DNA of 5,398 nt from Myxococcales bacterium (lineage in GTDB: Bacteria; Myxococcota; Polyangia; Fen-1088): the NCBI GenBank assembly GCA_003159055.1, contig PMLH01000175.1, positions 1 to 5,398 on the forward strand, written 5' to 3'. The first letter of the stretch is position 1; each line of letters opens with the position of its first letter. Positions 4,772 to 5,398 of this stretch are shown here, in pieces. The notes beneath the pieces were generated by a model. The model saw only the letters and a program-made list of their open reading frames with translations. It ran no database searches and was not told the origin of the DNA. A program made the translations under genes and the position numbers.

Positions 4772-5398
4772 ATGATCCAGCGAGACACCATGAAAGCGGG
4801 CGTCGTCTTCGTCGGCGGCGGCCCGGCCGGGCTTTCCGGCGCGCTCCACCTGACGAACCTCATCGCCAAGCACAACGCGCAAGTCGAAAAGGGCGAAAAG
4901 CCGGGCAAGCTCATCAACGAGCAAACCCTTGGCGTCGACATGGTCGTCGCCGTGATCGAGAAAGCCGCCAACCTGGGCGACCACATCTGCTCGGGTGCAG
5001 TCATCGAGCCCAAGGCGCTGGCCGAGCTGATTCCCGACCACAAGGAAAAGGGCGCGCCCATCGAGGGCGAGGTGAAGAGCGAAGCGGTGTACTTCCTCAC
5101 CAAGAAGCGTTCGCTCAAATTCCCCATCCTCCCGCCGCAGATGAACAACCACGGCAACTACATCGTGTCGCTGGGCAAGCTCGTGAAGTGGCTCGGCGAG
5201 CAGCTTTCCGCGGCCGGCGTCGACGCGCTGACCGGTTTCGCCGCGCAGGAAGTTCTCTACGAAGGCAACAAGGTCATCGGCGTGCAGCTCGGCGACAAGG
5301 GTGTGAACCCCGACGGCACACCCAAAGGGATTTTCGAAGCTGGGCCGAACCTGCTTGGCAAGGCCACGGTGCTTTGCGAAGGCACGCGCGGCTCGTGC
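4772..5398 (+). CDS. Electron-transfer flavoprotein:ubiquinone oxidoreductase (partial, C-terminus off the right edge)
   Basis: The first 209 residues are present. ETF-QO is a membrane-associated FAD and 4Fe-4S enzyme that passes electrons from ETF, reduced by acyl-CoA and amine dehydrogenases, to the quinone pool. Seen: the FAD-binding GGGPAG at 15-20; VIEKAANLGDHICSGAVIEP (61-80), which contains the Glu at the end of the second Rossmann strand; KEKGAPI (91-97); and MNNHGNYIVSLGKLVKWLGE (124-143). These line up closely with human ETFDH as remembered. The EGTRGS motif (203-208) near the edge matches the family's 'EGC-x-G' stretch. The Fe-S domain lies beyond the window. A loop at about 33-56 (HNAQVEKGEKPGKLINEQTL) is longer than in the human enzyme. 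The start is the ATG at 4772; MIQRDTM matches the usual N-terminus, although the in-frame ATG at 4790 is possible. Neither has a strong Shine-Dalgarno site. It is divergent from the membrane-protein operon. Confidence 0.95.
   Translation, partial: MIQRDTMKAGVVFVGGGPAGLSGALHLTNLIAKHNAQVEKGEKPGKLINEQTLGVDMVVAVIEKAANLGDHICSGAVIEPKALAELIPDHKEKGAPIEGEVKSEAVYFLTKKRSLKFPILPPQMNNHGNYIVSLGKLVKWLGEQLSAAGVDALTGFAAQEVLYEGNKVIGVQLGDKGVNPDGTPKGIFEAGPNLLGKATVLCEGTRGSC

Noticed and set aside
4492..5157. A 221-residue open frame on the minus strand opposite ETF-QO
   Set aside because: The plus strand carries unmistakable ETF-QO motifs over the same interval; the minus-strand product has no recognisable domain and also overlaps the start of the GT-C-like gene.

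Overview
The window is high in G+C. It looks like a chromosomal piece of a myxobacterium-like or other former 'delta-proteobacterial' genome. This rests on a lipoprotein with an EGF-type repeat (DINEC motif), an ETF-quinone oxidoreductase with a long N-terminal loop, and low-complexity G+C-rich intergenic repeats. The taxonomic call is inference; nothing in the window fixes the species.

Layout, left to right. (1) 1-629, minus strand: the first 209 residues of a secreted lipoprotein that runs off the left edge. It has a lipobox, a His/Cys-rich stretch inside a probable beta-sandwich domain, and the start of EGF-like repeats. (2) 630-830: a spacer with a weak promoter candidate and a 14-bp perfect palindrome. 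(3) 831-2246, minus: a complete 471-residue membrane sensor histidine kinase with no response regulator beside it in the window. (4) 2247-2596: a 350-bp non-coding gap. It holds a roughly 208-bp element with terminal inverted repeats, flanked by a 12-bp direct repeat (a MITE-like insertion), then a G-rich GGGGCC/GGTGGCC tract, then a palindrome just past the stop codon of the next gene. (5) 2597-3154, minus: a DUF2007-type protein with two C-terminal membrane helices. (6) 3155-4570, minus: a polytopic membrane protein resembling GT-C glycosyltransferases; its stop codon abuts the GTG start of the DUF2007 gene. (7) 4571-4771: a divergent intergenic region with a strong 10-bp-stem hairpin and an AT-rich promoter-like patch. 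(8) 4772-5398, plus: the N-terminal 209 residues of electron-transfer-flavoprotein:ubiquinone oxidoreductase, running off the right edge.

The membrane-protein and DUF2007 genes are almost certainly one transcription unit with coupled translation. The histidine kinase lies downstream on the same strand, but the inserted element and repeats separate it, so it is probably expressed on its own. The ETF-QO gene is divergent and belongs to central electron transfer (acyl-CoA and amine dehydrogenases to the quinone pool). No RNA genes, CRISPR array, transposase or phage genes were seen. The most unusual content is the insertion-like palindromic element and the metal-binding-like insert in the lipoprotein.
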